From positions 1,178,001-1,242,000 of the forward strand of contig CAJQUW010001409.1 of NCBI GenBank assembly GCA_907163375.1: a stretch of 64,000 nt of DNA, in the 5' to 3' direction. Source of the stretch: Prostheceraeus crozeri. Its lineage: Eukaryota; Platyhelminthes; Polycladida; Euryleptidae. Below the pieces are notes generated by a model. It did no database searches, was not told where the DNA came from, and saw only the letters and a program-made list of their open reading frames with translations. Both the position numbers and the translations under genes were made by a program. Positions 11,850 through 22,845 of the stretch are shown one piece after another (the first letter of the stretch is position 1; each line of letters starts with the position of its first letter).

Positions 11850-12707
11850 CAGGGTTGCCCAAACTTTATACGGGCGCGGGCCGCATTCGGCTGGGAAATT
11901 AGGCCGCGGACTGCAGCTCACATTATTCAACTTTTTCACTATCTTCCCCTACTAGACTAATCGCAAAACTGGCAAATGCTAACTTTTCTTGATATTTATC
12001 ATGAAAGCATTTGATGATAGCTTAAAAATATAAGAAATATATAAAAAAAATAAGAATTCTCCTAAATTCATTCGTATAGAGAAGTGTTTTATAAAAGCGA
12101 CACCGGATGCTTACAAGTTAATGGGAAGGGTGTGATTGTATTTTGGAGACAAACTACTTCCTGAGGTTAGGGCTAAACGAAGACAGGCATAAAGAGGTGC
12201 TTGATTCATATGATTTATCTCTCTTAATTTGATCGACTTCATTGCGGAAGATGTTCACCTACAGAGACAAGTATATAAAGAGAAACCTCCAAACATAAAG
12301 AAAAATTCAAAGCGGCGCAAATTTGGGTACTCTTCAGACATAGGAGATCAAAAATGATTTATTGGCAAAGTAGCTTTGGTTGGTAAAAAATGATCACTTT
12401 GCAAATCACACAATTCAAGTTAGAAAACTTCATCTGCTTCTGATAAAATTGTCGTCAGTGGAGTATTGAATACATTGAAGCTTTTCTCAAGGTGCTGGAA
12501 ATCTTGGAATCGCTTGCCCGAAGTCTTCAATCAAGTTTCCAATTTAAACTCGAAATATATAAATTAGAAAAATTAGAAAAAAACAAAAAATACTTTTAAC
12601 ATAGCTGCACAGATATAGGACCTACAGAATAAATTTAAACGATTTTCGAAAATTTCTAGAAGAGGAAGTGGGCCTGCGGCCTGTGGTCCCCACTTAGGAC
12701 AACCATG
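11850..12707 (-). mobile_element. Short hAT element with 8-bp target duplication
   Basis: The left end starts CAGGGTTGCCCAAACTT and the right end, read on the minus strand, starts CATGGTTGTCCTAAG. Both are followed by GGCCGC-rich stretches. The copies of ATCTAGAA at 11842-11849 and 12708-12715 are identical, as expected for a hAT target duplication. The inside keeps a heavily broken hAT C-terminal region on the minus strand (EEYPNLRRF...MFGG pattern, as in ZBED5/FAM200-type transposases). At 858 bp it is a truncated, non-autonomous copy. The low-complexity minus frame at 12573-13031 crosses its border and is not a gene. Confidence 0.8.
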
Positions 12708-13523
12708 ATCTAGAATAATACATGAATATTTATTTAGTAGGCTTGTTCTCGGACTTGCGTCAAATGTCGATAAGCACATTTGAAAAATCAAATTTAAAAA
12801 AGCAAATGTAAAAGTATGCATAGGATAAGTAGACCTGTACAAGTTTTGGATGATTCGATTCACGGCATGTAGAACCCATATGGACTCACCTGATCCCTTT
12901 ATTTTCACGAATAGAGGGCCATTCGTATCGAGTGCACTCGATTTCGTGATGCACTGCACCCAGCATGAAAGTTTTCCTTTCCACTTAGGGGTCACGCCGC
13001 TCGACATGTAGGCCTGTGTACGCTCGTACATGTATGAAAAACTAAGGATTCATTTTCAAGGACACGACTCATGTAGTTCTATTCTTCCCACTTCCCACAT
13101 TTTCCAACTAAGTTTCATCAAACTTAGTCACATTGGATTTTTGGAATAGACTTCACTAAGTGACAGTACAGCACCACTGAGAAGTCTTACTTGAACCCTG
13201 AGATAAAGAATTGGTCCCTTCCCTTGGATACTCAGTTAGGATACAAGGTACAGCTGTGATCATGAACTTCGTGGGATTGTTGTCTACAGACAAATGACGG
13301 GTAGTTGTCTAATTCTGACGTTGTAAATGTTCTACAAGTTTGATAAGAGGATTATTACAAACTCAGCGCTTTTGCGTAGAGAGATTGCCATTAGGAGCAA
13401 GAGAAGATCGTTAACGATGCAACACCCCTAGGTGTCAACAACAGAAATGTGGGTGGGGAAGACTAAAAGAACCCACGACTCCTATCTTTTTCTGAAAGGA
13501 ATGTTTGATAGGGCAAAATGAAC
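12708..13523. other. Intergenic, nothing recognised
   Basis: AT-rich, without a convincing gene. One TAGGCCTG motif lies near 13011. Confidence 0.4.
13515..13518 (-). terminator. Pol III terminator of tRNA-Arg
   Basis: A run of four T on the minus strand, five bases past the tRNA 3' end. This is the minimal RNA polymerase III stop signal. Confidence 0.75.
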
Positions 13524-13596
13524 CGTCCTGGAAGGGACTCGAACCCTCAATCTTCGGCTCCGGAAACCGACGCCTTATCCATTAGGCCACCAGGAC
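13524..13596 (-). tRNA. tRNA-Arg (anticodon CCG)
   Basis: A 73-nt cloverleaf on the minus strand. The acceptor stem GTCCTGG pairs fully with CCAGGAC, and the discriminator base is G. The A box region TGGCCTAATGG and the B box GGTTCGAGTCC are both intact. The anticodon loop TTTCCGGA gives CCG, flanked by a paired anticodon stem with a G-C-rich middle. The body closely resembles animal tRNA-Arg(CCG). There is no intron, CCA is not encoded, and a T run follows for termination. It appears functional. Confidence 0.95.
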
Positions 13597-15349
13597 ACCT
13601 CATGCGCCGTTACACAAAAATATAGTAATGATAATTTTGTACTACTTTTATTTAGAAAGTAGTATACAATGATACCAACATTGTTGAAAGAATTATAATT
13701 TTGTTTCAGCTTCTGCCCAACTTTCACTCCATGGTTTACGATTATTTAAACACAATTATGAAAATGCTTCCAGGTTATCAGTTGTTAGACTGCTAGATAT
13801 AGTAAAGAATAATGGTGATTTCAAATTCTTGGTCAAAAATGTTTTATTGCCGACTAGTAACTAACATGAACACGATAAAATTACCGTAAAATAAAATTAA
13901 AAATACCTGAGCTACAGATGATTTGGATGAGTAGCTGCAATATTCAAATATTTCTGTCTAATAATAATAATAATAATAAATTAACTTTATTGTCTAACAA
14001 TAATTCATATAGCCGGTGAGCACATCACGAGGAAATTCACAGAAATGCAATGGCATAAAAGTCACGACGCAGGAAGCACGAGCAGGAAAGCCATAATACA
14101 CTTACGGAACCTTATAAATGATCTGTTGACGTGCTTCGAGCGTACCAGGGGTTTTCGACAACGAAAGGAATGAGGCCACAAGAGCGTTTTATGTTACTAT
14201 TTATTCTCATTTGAAAAATTTCGCGCAATGGATGGTTGTCGAACCGCACAATATCATTGAAAAGTTTTTGACAAAACTGATTAAATCACTGTTGTCTCTG
14301 TGCTGTAAACCGATAATACGAAATGCTCGACGTTCAACACATATAAATCAGTCAAAAAGATTGCATGACAGTAAATCAAGAGAGAGAGAGCGGATGAAAA
14401 CATATTAGCAATGCAGGATCAAGTTTTTCGGACATTTGGCCCTCCGGAAATTCCGTAAAATAAACAGGCGTTTACATGCTTTTTGTGAATATGATCGACA
14501 TGAGAGTTCCACTTAAGGTTAGACAAGATACAAATACACAAAAATCTGATCTTGTCAACTTGCTAAAAATTGAATGGAACACGATGATGACGGAACATAT
14601 ACCGGTATGAAAGATGGAATGAGAGATAAACAATAATCAGTCAAAATGAAATATTTCGATAAGCAATAACATCAAAATGCAAAAGTGGATTGTATCAATT
14701 GACGGTTCATTCCTTTATTATACGTAGCTAATTCACGATAACTTTCCTGTCGGTGAGTCATCCTTATTCAATATTTTTTGGAAATTTAGTTGGAGAGAGG
14801 GTCGACAAAAACATGCAACATATACAAAGCGATTATCAGTTAGTATGTAATGTAGACGGTATCTCACCTGTAACGAATCACCTGATTGAAGTACAAGAGT
14901 ACAGAAACAAATGTTGACCCTCTCTCGATTGAAAGACATGTAAATTAGCAATTGACTTATCGGACGCGGATGGTTCTCTTAAACGGATGTGATTAAATCT
15001 CACTTGTCATGTCGTTGCCAAAGATTAAGTCATATTGTTTCTAATTTTCTATGTTTTTGTCAAATGACAAGACATTGATTTCAATTCATTCACTTGCACC
15101 GAATATAATCTTGAGATCCAATAATAGAGATCCTCCTCTCATCTATGAATGAATGGATGTACTTTCTCCTGATTTCCATATAGACTGAATGTTGCAATGC
15201 AGACTCACATTGCAATCCTGTTCATGAACAATGAAATGAAAAACATTCTCGATGTCAACGGCATCGAATCACATAATTTACAAATTTTGTTTTCTGCGTT
15301 ATCCCGATTTATACGATATCTTCCTGTTTTGTCTTCGATCGTGTCTGAC
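13597..15349. other. Intergenic, includes (TAA)n tract
   Basis: A TAA microsatellite at about 13961-13979 sits next to AATTAACTTTATT. Read on the minus strand this looks like the AATAAA-plus-repeat tail of a LINE. The frames at 14211-14408 and 14733-14951 are short and featureless. No gene is supported. Confidence 0.4.
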
Positions 15350-15475
15350 TAGAAGAGGAACCCAGTAGAACTCGGCAGACGCACCGATTCGTCGTAGGCA
15401 TAGGGTGTACATCATTCTGTGAAAGACTCACTTTCGGTCTCGTTCCCTGCAGAAACTCGTTCTGGCTGCTGGACT
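15350..15475 (-). repeat. Dispersed repeat, copy B
   Basis: Inverted relative to copy A at 10365-10500 and diverged from it. It lies just past the C-terminal end of a minus-strand LINE reverse transcriptase remnant, so it may be part of that element's 3' untranslated region. Confidence 0.5.
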
Positions 15476-15499
15476 ATTTGTATTGACAACACCAAAATG

Positions 15500-17800
15500 T
15501 CGTACATTTTTCAATGCTAAATATGATGCTCTTTTTCCACAATTATGTAAATATTCCAAATGCTTTTTATTCTGATTTGATATCCAATATCATAGATATT
15601 TGTAGCTATGTACAAATATTTACAACGCTTTGTATGTATGCTTCGTGAACAATGGTTTCTTGATCTGTAAACATTTTCTTTATCTGTCTTTTGATTGAAT
15701 ATCATTACTAGAGTTTTATCAAAGTTAATTTTGAGGCCATTTTCATTACAATACTTTTCTATAGACTATTTCTATTTGTTTGATCAGTACATTCACAGTC
15801 TTGCTCATCAGTAGGATGTCGTCCGGGTATGTTAAAGGTGATAAAGTAAAGTTACGAATTTCTATAGGATTTAGCTCGCTATCTCTTTCATTTAATGATT
15901 CGATCAGTTCATTCACACATATCGAGAACAGAGTTGGTGAAGTATCGCCTTGAGGTATTATGCTGATCTATGGCGTATCACATGGTAAGATATGGTATAT
16001 TATCGCCTCACAAATTATGCTCATCAGTCTTCAATTTGGAGAGCATATAGGTCTACTTTTGAAATTTTAACTTCAATATTTGTTTAGATATAGAATCAAA
16101 CGCTTTAGATAGATCAATATAGGCACTGTTACGGGTCATTATTTTCTTAATATTCCCAAAACATATGATTGAAAAATGTAAATGAAAAATGTGGATAAAT
16201 TATGTTGTGAAAATATATAATTGGTGCAAACAGTCCTTACAAGGACAGATGGTACGTTCACAGTTATAAGACAGTCACAGCACCAACAGAGTCTCCAGAT
16301 TCTTCCAGGACCACAAGCCGTGGTGATCACGTCCGCAGCAGTTCGATGATAGTTCGCACATAGAAGATAGGCTGAAACACCATCAACGGCTCTCGCCGAC
16401 AACTTTGCTTGGAGAGACCAGACTGCGTGAGTGGGCGTTGTTCATGCCCCGTTAAATACGTCTGTGAAGATTCGCTCACGGTCAGCTACCAATTGTTTGG
16501 TCATCCATTGTCTGATGACATGACATGTCTGTTGTCAGTCATGTACCGTAGATAGCTGACAAGCTGGACTTTTGTATGACATTGGAACTTGAAATGCATG
16601 CCGCGGAAAAGTTATTGCTCTAACAATGGAATGGAGATTGTTCTCACAAAACAATAAAATGCATAATAAATGCATAATAAAGCAAGAAGACAAACTGCCT
16701 AGCACACAACAGCACACATATACTGGTTCTCTCTTGTTTTTGTGAATCTAATGCCTGCAGGATGAATAATATTTTGCCTATCCACAAATTTAGTCTTTCA
16801 TTAGAGTGTCATTGTAGTTCTATTGTTTACCTCCATTATCCACTTTCCACTTATCCACTCTTACTATTATCCACCATGTGTAGTGTCAGATATAGTTCAC
16901 TTGTAATCGGTGTAGTAGCATCGCTGTATTTCCATGTTTTACCTCCACTTTTCCAATTTTTATCCATCGGTCTCCTGTTGTTTTATAACATCCATTTTTA
17001 ATTTCCTTAACATATGGTGACCATTGTCCTATTCTATTTCCACTATCAGCATCTGTAGTCGGTACAGTATATTAGACGTCTGTTTTGAACGTGTATGCGG
17101 CAGTATTTGGAATCTATGGCATTAGCATATTAACAGTAAGAATGAGTAGTGTTACAAGTCTTAAGATTTCCATTTTTTCCGGATATTGGGCCAAAGCTGA
17201 TCAATTTCAATTCGTTGCCACGAGAAAGCTCCATTGAGTTCTCTTAAGAACTGATTAATCCAATGGTTACAGTAGCATTGCCTTTGTACACTTGCGGATT
17301 GGAGAACGCCATCAGTCCTCATTAGGACTACTTTAATTAATAATTTAAATTAGTAAGCATTATATTTTATTATAAATGGCTGATGGGATGATTTTCATCA
17401 TCGTATGAGAATTGATGATTTTTGTGAACATTTTTACACTAGAAGATAGCGTTACACAACGGCAGGAACTAGTGTTCTCTTTGTCAACCTTCTTATAAAT
17501 TAGCGTTATCCATAGAGTAAGTACTCTCAGGCGTCATCCAACTTTCCAGTAGGTACATACTCTGTGACGTTATCCAACTTTCTTTCCATCGAAAATCACC
17601 GTCCGATAATATATCATTAATCATTTATTTTAGTATTATAGCCGAATCCTCATTATTTTCTTTAAAAATGTCATGTAGGCTACTAGATGATCAGATTCAC
17701 TAGCTTTCAGAGGTTTAGTTTCTTTAATACATTTCTCGATTTCTAATGTAGTTGTATCCTTATCTAAGGCAGTATTTTTTGAATCTTTGTTATATTCATA
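15500..17800 (-). mobile_element. Decayed LINE reverse transcriptase, interrupted
   Basis: On the minus strand, the upstream RT part reads as TLEIEKCIKETKPLKASESD (about 17640-17790), then TLIYKKVDKENTSS and SSVKMFTKIINS (about 17395-17480). The catalytic part follows at 16130-15700: AYIDLSKAFDS, a degenerate PQGDTSPT block, and YPDDILLMS in place of the usual YADD or FADD. The family order is correct, but about 1.2 kb separates motifs that are normally about 60 codons apart, so something was inserted or rearranged between them. There are many stops and frameshifts, so this is an old dead copy. Clade uncertain. Confidence 0.7.
16131..17370. other. Insertion splitting the LINE, unidentified
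   Basis: The sequence between the two halves of the LINE is not RT coding. It begins around TGTTACGGGTC at 16131 and contains AATAAA-type motifs (about 16650-16680). I could not define matching ends or a target duplication, so its class is open. Confidence 0.35.
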
Positions 17801-18459
17801 GTTTCTGAACCCTGATGTAATTTTATTGTAAGGCAGGAAGTCATTAGCACTTAAATTGCTTTAAGATTTTACAATTTCTTAGGATTGCTTAGAAATATAT
17901 CCCGATCATGGTCGGTGGCACCTGATCGGGAAGTCTCATGCCAGAACACATGATTTTATCATGATCAAACTAAGTTATCCTCAATCCTGTGTGCGAATGA
18001 TTTTAATGTCTTTCTGTCAAACACATTGCGACTCTAGCAGCTTAAAATAGAAACTACTTAGTTATTATGCAGGTGGGTTGTGTTTTAAGCGATTGGTTTA
18101 AAACACGCTGAAAAACATGCTTTAAACGTTTTTTCAAGAACCAATTATAAATGCAACTTTTCAATGCCTTATCCGAAACATTATGACCTTGCAATCATAT
18201 GCCGGGATTGTTGCCATCGTCTGTGAGGAGCTGGACGCCGAATGCCCGTCTTGAAAAGTGAATTTATGAATGAAAATAATTTTCGACTAAAATTTTTGGA
18301 GAGTTTTCTTCATATTCACGTTGCATCAAAATGATCTCCCATCGAGTGCTCATATACCTAGTCTTGCATGCTTTTAATCCTCTTTCAGCTTCATAGACAA
18401 ATCAAAAGGACAATGGAACTATAGAAGTGAAATAATCTGCATGAAAGATGATGACGATT
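17801..18459. other. Intergenic, nothing recognised
   Basis: AT-rich DNA with a TTTAAAAC/GTTTTAAG-rich patch around 18080-18130. No gene or element border is seen. Confidence 0.35.
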
Positions 18460-18860
18460 AGCATGTGATCGAAAGACGAGCGACAAGTGCCACCAGCGAT
18501 ACTTGCTGCGAATCTGTGTCGACAAAATTGACGATGACCGCAATGCAAAAGAAACTTGCTCAGAATTTTATCATTGGTGCTGAGCCTGCTGACTGTGGAC
18601 CACTAACCCAATGCGTTCTGAATGCATCTCGTTGCACAGATCTTTTCGAAGATGACGTTCATCTCTCAACTTGGTAGAAGACGGCGGTGAAAATAGGTTT
18701 TGATATGGAACGATCTCGTAGTGCAAAAGCATCAGCCTACTCCTGCAGCACAGCAGCTTTCGAACGTCAATTTAGTGCAATGGGGTTGACGTATAAAATT
18801 TCGCGGACGAATCGGGGTAGAGGCGGGAGAACGTGACAAACCTGCTCTTTACAAGCCTGA
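18460..18860 (+). pseudogene. hAT transposase C-terminal remnant
   Basis: In the plus strand at about 18740-18850 the reading STAAFERQFSAMGLTYKISR followed by TNRG matches the hATC dimerisation block (SAASERVFS..G.I....RNR). The sequence upstream (18465-18677) is open for 70 codons but not recognisable. The remnant lies just outside the left terminus of the hAT element at 19035-22057, so it is either a separate older copy or part of a rearranged one. Confidence 0.55.
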
Positions 18861-20506
18861 GCAGATAAACTACAGAGAATTACTATATAGCAGTGATGCT
18901 GGATTTACTGCATCACCAATTTGTTTAAAAATATTTCAGCATCATGCACTTTGATATTTTTAAGAATACAAAGAATCACTCAATTTACTTCATAATCAAC
19001 ATTTCCATTATTTCTTAAATTCATCACTTTCATGCAGGGATGCGGAGTCGGAGTCCTATTAAATGATAGGACTCCACACTCAGGCCTATAACTATAGACC
19101 CGAAATAGCACAATACAAACAAATTATTTATCCTCGAACATAGCTGTCACTGTCTTGATGTCAACTTTCTCCGTCAAACAAAAGTACAGAGACACTGCTG
19201 CATGCAAAGCTTGTAATAGTTAAGGGAATGAACCGTGATAGTGAAAAAAGAATAGTCTTTTCACTCGGTGATTTAATAGAGAAGACAAGCCTTCCTAGCC
19301 TCGGTCACACCTACGCATCAAAGGTAACATCAGAGACAAAAATGAAAATATTAGTTTGTTTGAGAACACTATACCTCCTACCGAAACGTTAGTGATGAAA
19401 ATTTTCCGGAAAATTATGGAACATACTGGAAAATTTTGGAAATTTTGAAAGTTTTGATTTTTTGATAGGCCCTATAATTTGAGCGCTTCCACAGCCGAGG
19501 CAGCTACATACCAATAGAATGGGTCAAAAACTCTCGATTTCATCATTATTTCGATTAAAGCGATCTTATCAATACGAGTCCTGTCCACGGATTTTTGAAC
19601 ATTCCTTTGCCATCGGTGGCTTGTGCTAATTTGTTAGCATTTTTAATTATCACACAGACACCGTTTGGGATAACGTGAATCTTGCATTACAATAGGGTTA
19701 TAATTTCATGCAATGTGAAAGATCTGGAGCAAAAATCATATACTTTATTTTGGAGATTGCTTATTAGCTTGAAAGTTTAGCTTTATTATGCAGCGTTGAT
19801 CATAGTGATACAAATTCTCCATGTGTTGATGAACATGCGAAGTATATAGCACACAGTCCACGCAGCATTATACATGAGCGACTATATTGGAAGATATTAA
19901 AACTGAAAACTCGTGAGATATTTGGAAACTAAAAGTATCTGTGATGAGTAAAAGAATATCTATGATAGCTTCTAACTTCTGGCGTATTGTCCGAATCTTC
20001 GTTGAGGATACACATCTTCCATTTCTACAAATTGTTTCATAAAAAATGGATTACCCTTAAACATCGCCTTAACTTCAACTTTGTCTAACTCCGCCAAACT
20101 TGAACGAATTTCTCTGAAATTTGGAAGATATGTCATTTGTGCTTACTAATATCATTGTTGGAAATTTCAAGCATGAATATTGAGTTGTTTTCCTGTTGTA
20201 GATAAAAAAGTAGTAGATAATTTGATCTTCATTTAGCAATGTTTCACAAAATCATACCTCACTCTTATAAAATTACATTCGTTTCCTTTGTTATGTAATA
20301 TGTTGTTCTACAAGCCAAAAGCTATCAAGCAAAACAAAAATAAAGAAAATCGGTCAATCAGAGTCAGTACAGTATAGCACCATTATTCATCAACAATAAT
20401 GTAACTGCTACATGTGATTAACTGGACTTCATGTTCCATAGCTTCCTGACTTCGTTGCGGTGGTGTTGGCAGCACTCCTGATTGCTTTCAGCTAGAAATC
20501 TATCTC

Positions 20507-21339
20507 TTACCGGTTGAAAACAATACAAAGCACAAATGAACAATAACGAGATCGCATTCACAAAAGGCAAAGTGTCAGCCTTGCTAGAACTAAGGTTTTC
20601 TTTGCGAGCTACAAGCAAGCGACTAAATGTCCCTTACACAAATGTGCATCGATGGCATAATGATGATTTTCGACTCTGTCCCCAGGGGTAATGATACATC
20701 GTCCCCGGGTACAAGGTGGTGCGACTCTACTGATTTGGGCTGGCATTTGGACCAATGGCCGCTCTGAACTTCACATACAGCAAGGAACCATGAATTCTGA
20801 ACGCTATGTGAATGTTTTACGAATGAACATTGGCCAAATGACAGATCAACTTGGTGATCCATCGACTTGGTTATTTATGGATGATAATGCTACGTGTCAC
20901 AGGAGTAGTAGAGTCAACTTATGCAAGTCTCAATTAGGGCTTAGGACATTATCTTGGCCAGCTCGTTCTCCTGATCTGAATCCCATAGAAAATGTATGGA
21001 GTATTCTAAAACGTAACGTTCGTCGTTCACTGCTACCTACAGATGGCGTATCACAACTTACGTCACTGTTAAAAAGAGAGTGGAGGAAGTTAGATCAGTC
21101 AAAAATCAACGATATCACCGAATCAATGCCTAGACGAATTGGTAATGTCATTGACAATAAGGGTAGGGCCACAAAATATTAGCTTCTTAAGAACCGTTAC
21201 TGTATCATAGCTTATTAGATTATATAAGGACATTTAAATATATTACGGACATGAAATAACATGAAAAATGCTTTCTGTATCATACTTATGTTTTATTTAG
21301 TCAAATTTTAGGATGATCCACTTTTTATGAAACGGACTG
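20507..21339 (+). mobile_element. Tc1-like transposon, internally deleted copy
   Basis: The right end is GGACTG at 21339 followed by TA (21340-21341). Its terminal sequence CAGTCCGTTTCATAAAAAGT is identical to the end of the copy at 62819. The transposase starts at ATG 20536 (MNNNEIAFTKGKVSALLELR) and runs to FRLC at 20680. About 364 bp present in the other copy are then missing and replaced by 16 unrelated bases. The coding region resumes at 20697 (HRPRVQGGATLLIW) and ends at 21182. The second and third catalytic sites remain (FMDDNATCH and SPDLNPIENVW), but the first (WSDEAS) lies in the deleted part, so this copy cannot make a transposase. The left terminus is not proven; a TACAGT at 20368 is a candidate. 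Confidence 0.85.
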
Positions 21340-21710
21340 TAGTTCAGATGGTTCAGATAGTTCCAAATCGATTTCAGATATGATACAGATGAATTGGAGA
21401 TCTACAGTCGAAATTAAGAACTTTTCAAAGTTGAGTTTCTGACAGATATCTGAAATTCAGCTAGAGAAATCTGAAATCCATCTAATGTCTGAAATTCATT
21501 TGGAAAGATCTGAAATAGACATGGAAAAGGTGCAGTTGGTTCCAAAAGTTAACATGCATGGATGATAGATAAGTTTTCGGTCTTTGAATATTACATAGTC
21601 TTTTCAAACGGCTATAATAAGTCTCCAAAACAAAGGAAAAAACGTCAATTACCGAAAAATAAATTTCAAAATTTTCCATTTGCATCACTGTCAAACGTTA
21701 ATCTAGTGTG

Positions 21711-21894
21711 ATGGCTCCTCCAAAGCGCATATTAAAATCGAAAGTGTACTCACGTATTTTGAAGAAGGGAGAGGATTTTGCAGCCTAGTAGAGACTGGAG
21801 AAAAACCGTCTGAAGCACACATCAACAAGATGAGAGGAGCTGAGTCGTATGCATCCAACTTAAAACGACATTTGATAAACTTTCATCGAAAGTG
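21711..21894 (+). pseudogene. hAT N-terminal BED zinc-finger remnant
   Basis: ATG at 21711 opens MAPPKRILKSKVYSRILKKG. After several breaks the frame shows GAESYASNLKRHLINFHRK, the second half of a BED finger (SNLKRHL..FH). A possible splice donor (GGTAATTAAG) follows at about 21937. It lies close to the right end of the surrounding hAT element, which is the wrong end for an N-terminal domain on this strand. This suggests deletion or rearrangement of the body of the element. Confidence 0.5.
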
Positions 21895-22671
21895 ATTGAT
21901 AATTGAAACAGCAAAGATCACTAAAGATAGGTTCAGGTAATTAAGCCTTTAATGATCCATGATATAGGTCACCAGTTTGTTTTTAAAAAAACTAGACTAT
22001 ACATACTTGCCACCCGGAGTCGGAGTCCTATAAAAATGATAGGACTCCGCATCCCTGCTTTTATGGGATGGTAGCAGTAGTCCTACATTGCCTTGTGACA
22101 TTAGCGCGTATTGTTTTTGTAATCTTTCTTTAATGAAAATTTAGTGTCAGTTGTTTTGTGTTTAGCAAAGTAATACTATTCATTTAGGCTACAAACGGAG
22201 CATGGAGCATGACAAAAACATCCTGGCCTTACACTTTTCACATTTCATTTACTCCCACATAAGTCTATCACGATTTCGAAAAGCATTTCATCGAATTTTG
22301 ACAAATATAAATTTATTTTTCATTGTAAATGCTGAATCTATTTACTTAACGACACAGTTGATAAGCCTACAATGTTTCAATCGAATACAAGGACAGTAGA
22401 AAAACATGTTTTCTACCACCCTGGGTGAGATACATTAGCATTTACAGTAGGAAGCGACTGTCACTTCATATTTTGCAATTGTCCTTTTAACAGGGATTAA
22501 TATTGATGCAATTGTGGCTAACTTTCTATTAAGCCTACATTTTACATTACTTTGCTGCAGTTGCCGAGGTTGGCAGCAAGGCGATCAGGAACTTCTTCGG
22601 ATCAATTTTGTACAATGTAGATTGTATACGTATGAGCAGAGTTCAACACACTGAATTCGTTATTACAAGTT

Positions 22672-22845
22672 ATTCAGAAAGATATATTGATGATGTTACC
22701 CATCGAGTTACTTTTTGCAAGAAAAAGAGGCTATATTGCGGAACTCGTATGTTCTTTTATTAAGACTGTACCTTAACAAGAGTGCAGTCTCAATAAAAGA
22801 ACATTCGAGTTTCGCAATAACACCTTTTTTTCATTCAGAAAGATA
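22672..22845. repeat. Hairpin element with flanking direct repeats
   Basis: Two arms of about 49 bp (22722-22770 and 22783-22831) are imperfect inverted copies around a 12-bp loop; both contain a TTCTTTTATT.AGACTG core. The 13-bp phrase ATTCAGAAAGATA stands at 22672-22684 and again at 22833-22845, like a target duplication or an internal repeat. This may be a miniature inverted-repeat transposon. Confidence 0.5.

Larger units (their letters stand above)
19035..22057 (+). mobile_element. hAT element with nested Tc1 copy
   Basis: The left end begins CAGGGATGCGGAGTCGGAGT. The right end, read inward on the minus strand, begins CAGGGATGCGGAGTCC. Each end carries its own palindrome (GGAGTCCTAT...ATAGGACTCC). 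The flanking 8 bp are CTTTCATG (19027-19034) and CTTTTATG (22058-22065), 7 of 8 the same, which fits a hAT target duplication. The inside holds a BED-finger remnant near the right end and a Tc1-like element in the middle. No intact transposase remains. GGAGTCGGAGTC-type hAT termini are widespread in animals. Confidence 0.75.

Noticed and set aside
12573-13031. 152-codon minus-strand gene
   Set aside because: It crosses the right border of the hAT copy at 12707 and has no domain.
13961-13979. CRISPR-like or structured tandem array
   Set aside because: It is a plain TAA microsatellite, probably a retrotransposon tail.
16131-16750. Solo LTR starting TGTTACGGG
   Set aside because: No matching right border, no target duplication and no second copy in the window.
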